A DNA stretch of 25,000 bases. It comes from Glandiceps talaboti. Lineage: Eukaryota > Hemichordata > Enteropneusta > Spengelidae. Shown in pieces: positions 21,684-25,000 of this stretch. The notes under the pieces were generated by a model that saw only the letters and a program-made list of their open reading frames with translations, made no database searches and was not told the DNA's origin. The position numbers and the translations under genes are program-made. How positions within the stretch are numbered: the first letter of the stretch is position 1; every line of letters starts with the position of its first letter. Where the stretch lies: assembly GCF_964340395.1 (NCBI RefSeq), contig NC_135567.1, positions 11,141,984 through 11,166,983 of the forward strand. Reading direction: 5' to 3'.

Positions 21684-22370
21684 TATTTCTATTTTCCACT
21701 TTTGATTGAGAAACAGACATGTTTCAAACAAAGTCCTTCCTCAGTGTCAAACTAGATTTGACAGCGTGATCTAAATTTGCTGAAGGTGTTGAGTAACCAG
21801 AGGTGTGAAAAAGTTAACTTCGATATATGCAAATTCAGGTGTGAAAGTACTTGTCAGTTATTTACACCTAACTGTCCACACATGCTGTAATGATGTCACT
21901 GTAGATTGGTGGATGGCCTCGATGCTTTTTTTCCTGTCGATGGTTTTCACTGGTTTTGAAGTTAGATTTGGAGGTTGGTAGTCACTTTCTGTATTGGAGG
22001 CAATGTACATCAAAGTGGACAGTTCGTCTCTTAATTCCAATGTAGGAAAATATGATATTCCACTAATCTACATGTACAGTGGCATCATCACAGAAGGTGA
22101 ACAGTCAGATATTAAATTTCCCGCGGTTCGAACTTAGTCAAGGAATTGTCTTGGCATGACGTAACTACCGGGGTACTAGCCAATAGGAGGCAAGCTTGCC
22201 ACAGGTGTTCTGTACTACTAGTGGTAGTTCAAGTGAAAGTATGCGAGTATTCGTCAATTTAGCATTGCCTGTACGTTGTGCATATCCAATTTCAATTTTC
22301 GAAATTATTTATTATTTTGTTTTGCATGTCGCAGTTCTAGGTCAGCTTTTTTATTTTCGTTCCACAAATG
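21684..22370. other. unassigned sequence
   Basis: A 60-codon - strand frame (22040-21858) is polar and has no recognised motif. It could be part of the same element as the Cys-rich frame upstream on that strand, but there is no direct evidence for that. Confidence 0.35.
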
Positions 22371-22620
22371 TCACCTTTCTGTAAAAAATATGCCCGAATT
22401 GTTTGCAGCACATGTAGCATTGCACATGAAGCCTTTTCGGCAACCATTCCTTTTAGGCAAATTTACTTTCGTGCATGTGCATTCTTTTGCCCCGGCAGCC
22501 AATTTAGTTTCACCACTTTTCAATCTTCCTTGTACCTGTTCAATATTTCTGCGGGGCCCTGCACTCATTACTAAAGCAACGCTTTTTATTACTATAGCAC
22601 CGTTTTCCCTTACACCATGA
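22371..22620 (-). CDS. unrecognised Cys-rich reading frame
   Basis: The - strand is open from the microsatellite border to a stop at 22371. The informative part starts near 22574 (SAGPRRNIEQVQGRL), followed by a basic cysteine-rich tail with ECTCTKVN, NGCRKGFMCNATC and a SGIFFTER end. Five cysteines in about 25 residues suggest a small metal-binding or disulfide module. The composition looks like real protein and unlike repeat translation, but I do not recognise the family. It might be the last part of a transposon protein or the last exon of a - strand gene. No start is identified: the frame runs on into CATA repeats upstream. Confidence 0.3.
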
Positions 22621-22632
22621 CTTGCGTCACGT

Positions 22633-22735
22633 CTGTATGTATGTAAGTATGTATGTATGTATGTATGTATGTATGTATGTATGTATGTATGTGTGTGTGC
22701 ATGTATGTATGTACATACATACATACATACATACA

Positions 22736-22769
<34 letters not shown>

Positions 22770-22802
22770 CATACACACACACATACATACACACACACAT
22801 AC
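22633..22802. repeat. (TATG)n-(CATA)n palindromic microsatellite
   Basis: TATG units up to about 22710 are followed by CATA units to about 22770 and CACACATACATACACAC to 22802. The two halves are mutually complementary around TGTACA (22709-22714), so the single strand can fold into a long hairpin. Confidence 0.95.
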
Positions 22803-23479
22803 ATTACCTTCTGTTTTCTATTACATATATATCATTTGCAAGGTGTAACATCTATTGACAAACCAGATTCAATAATATACAACATAGATGAAGTAGCACA
22901 GATTCATCTTATTTTCAAAAAAAAAAATAATTCATGTCTTTTAATATGAAGCATGGTACTCGATCTTGCATCAGTTTCAACGTTATCAAACATTTCTCGC
23001 ATCTGTAATCGATACACACTCTATCGTGAATTATTCATAACGCATGTCTAGAGTTTCCATGAAAGCAGCAGATGCTCTGTGATGCTCAAACTGACCTATC
23101 CAAACGGTAATATGGATTATGACAGTTGCCATGGTAATAATTGAAAATACGACATTAGGATTGAAAATAGTGGTGTATGATAACATTAATAAAATTTAAT
23201 ATCCATACAGGATATTGCAGGCTATAAGCAATTGTATTATTTTATACATATAATTTCAAAATAAGGTTGTGTTTAGTTTTATCTAAAAGTAGTAATAATT
23301 ACAACGGTGACGGCGTCTTTTCTTCTTTTTGTTTTGTTTTTTGTTTGTTTACGAATCCTGTAACAACTGTATTTTTATCTTGAAACTTGAGGTTCAGTTG
23401 AAGCTTCAAATGGTTGACACTTCGAGTCGATAGATGAGTAGTGATAACCCTTATGTCATTCGTTTGGCTTAATCAATAC
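22803..23479. other. unassigned sequence
   Basis: AT-rich sequence with no supported gene. No third ACE-like exon was found here. Confidence 0.4.
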
Positions 23480-24940
23480 CTCGCCAACATTCCTATATGT
23501 TATCGCCTGGCTCTGCAAATATATCACTGACATATTCCTACATTTTTATCACCTGGTTCTACAAATACCTCACAAAAATAGCTATACTCTATGCGGAAAA
23601 AATGTTTTGAATATTGCTACATTTTTATCACCTGGTTCTACAAATACCTCACAAAAATAGCTATACTTTAAGCGGAAAAAAATGTTTTGAATATTGCTAC
23701 ATTTCTATCACCTGGTATTACAAATACCTCACTGAAATAGCTATACTCTATACGGAAAAAAATGTTTTGAATATTGCTACATTTTTATCACCTGGTTCTA
23801 CAAATACCTCACTAAAATAGCTATACTTTATGCGGAAAAAAATGTTTTGAATATTGCAACATTTTTATCACCTGGTTCTATAAATACCTCACTAAAATAG
23901 CTATACTTTATGCTGAAAAATATGTTTTGAATATTGCTACATTTTTATCACCTGGTTCTACAAATACCTCACTAAAATAGCTATACTCTATGCGGAAAAA
24001 TATGTTTTGAATATTGCTACATTTTTATCACCTGGTTCTACAAATACCTCACTAAAATAGCTATACTTTATGCTGAAAAATATGTTTTGAATATTGCTAC
24101 ATGTTTATCACCTGGTTCTACAAATACCTCACTAAAATAGCTATACTCTATGCGGAAAAATATGTTTTGAATATTGCTACATTTTTATCACCTGGTTCTA
24201 CAAATACCTCACTAAAATAGCTATGCTCTATGCGGAAACAAATGTTTTGAATATTGCTACATTTTTATCACCTGGTTCTACAAATACCTCACTAAAATAG
24301 CTATACTCTATGCGGAAAAAAATGTTTTGAATAATGCTACATTGTGTCACCTGGTTCTACAAATACCTCACTAAAATAGCTATACTCTATGCGGAAAAAT
24401 GTTTTCAATATTGCTGCATTTTAGCACCTGGTTCTACAAATACCTTAAAATAGCTATACTCTATGCCGAAAAAAATGTTTTGAATATTGCTACATTTTTG
24501 TCACCTGGTTCTACAAATACCTCACTAAAATAGCTATACTCTATGCCGAAAAAATGTTTTGAATATTGCTACATTTTTTATCACCTGGTTCTATAAATAC
24601 CTCACTAAAATAGCTATACTCTATGCGTACAAAAATGTTTTGAATAATGCTACATTTTATCACCTGGTTCTACAAATACCTCACTAAAATAGCTATACTC
24701 TATGCGGAAAAAAAATGTTTTGAATATTGCTACATTTTTATCACCTGGTTCTACAAATACCTCACTAAAATAGCTATACTCTATGCGGAAAAAAAATGTT
24801 TTGAATATTGCTACATTTTTATCACCTGGTTCTACAAATACCTCACAAAAATAGCTATACTCTATGCGGAAAAAAATGTTTTGAATATTGCTGCATTTTA
24901 TCGTCCAGCTCTGAAAATGTATGATTAACATTGCTATGCT
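23480..24940. repeat. 80-bp satellite array, about 18 units
   Basis: Head-to-tail units of about 80 bp, each made of TGTTTTGAATATTGCTAC, ATTTTTATCACCTGGTTCTA, CAAATACCTCACTAAAATAG and CTATACTCTATGCGGAAAAA. The central units are nearly identical. The first (from about 23480) and the last (about 24890-24940) are diverged, as expected for array ends. Unit length varies by a few bases through the A run and small deletions near 24345-24460. Reading frames of up to 93 codons exist only where units reach 81 bp, and are not genes. Confidence 0.97.
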
Positions 24941-25000
24941 CCATACGTTAAAGTGCTTTAATAATAATCATCATAATCTGTATTTCTTCTATAGAGCATT
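24941..25000. other. unassigned sequence
   Basis: Nothing recognisable before the window ends. Confidence 0.5.

Noticed and set aside
22125-22150. GGTTCGAACTT resembling a pol III B box
   Set aside because: It lacks the CC end of the box and has no A box upstream.
24647-24931. 93-codon frames on both strands with 27-residue internal repeats
   Set aside because: They arise only because a few satellite units are 81 bp long; neighbouring units of 80 bp break the frame.

Overview
The window looks like nuclear DNA of a non-vertebrate animal, most likely a marine invertebrate. The reasons are split exons with consensus GT/AG splice sites, tRNA-derived SINEs with pol III A and B boxes, LINE and Penelope-like retroelement (PLE) remnants, a satellite array and very dense microsatellites. 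Nothing bacterial (operons, Shine-Dalgarno sites) is visible. The exact phylum cannot be fixed from this sequence; lancelet, hemichordate and mollusc-like genomes are all compatible.

The only host gene I can support is an angiotensin-converting-enzyme-like (peptidase M2) gene on the + strand. Two consecutive coding exons are visible (18914-19202 and 21165-21457), joined in frame across a 1.96-kb intron. They encode part of the N-terminal helical half of an ACE domain. The zinc-binding catalytic exon, the signal peptide and the end of the gene are outside the window or not recognisable. The intron carries a complete-looking SINE with a 17-bp target-site duplication, inserted very close to the 3' splice site.

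Left part (1-16 kb): a SINE (about 124-350), a decayed CR1/L2-like LINE (1736-3127), a (GA)n array, a decayed PLE (3376-4245), a solo PLE end with a canonical hammerhead ribozyme on the - strand (8138-8302), an inverted pair of LINE fragments (9661-10234), a degenerate 55-bp tandem repeat (about 13270-13712), and many CTGT/GACA, TATG, CT and TA microsatellites. Long stretches between them contain nothing I can assign.

Centre (16.2-18.7 kb): two (TA)n arrays enclose a hammerhead-like element on the + strand. Next to it lies a 5'-truncated PLE on the - strand, with most of the reverse transcriptase (YRDD motif) and a frameshifted GIY-YIG endonuclease. It is flanked by a perfect 137-bp inverted repeat. 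The outer end of that repeat falls exactly on the predicted ribozyme cleavage position, which is the most interesting structure in the window.

Right part (21.5-25 kb): a GACA array, an unrecognised Cys-rich - strand reading frame, a (TATG)n/(CATA)n palindromic microsatellite, and an 80-bp satellite of about 18 units that includes a short 160-bp higher-order repeat.

How the parts relate: the window is mostly a mobile-element landscape in and around one ACE-like gene. Several PLE ends sit directly beside simple repeats and carry ribozyme motifs, so PLE insertion, RNA self-cleavage and microsatellite arrays seem linked here. Most of the apparent small reading frames are microsatellite or satellite translations and are not listed.
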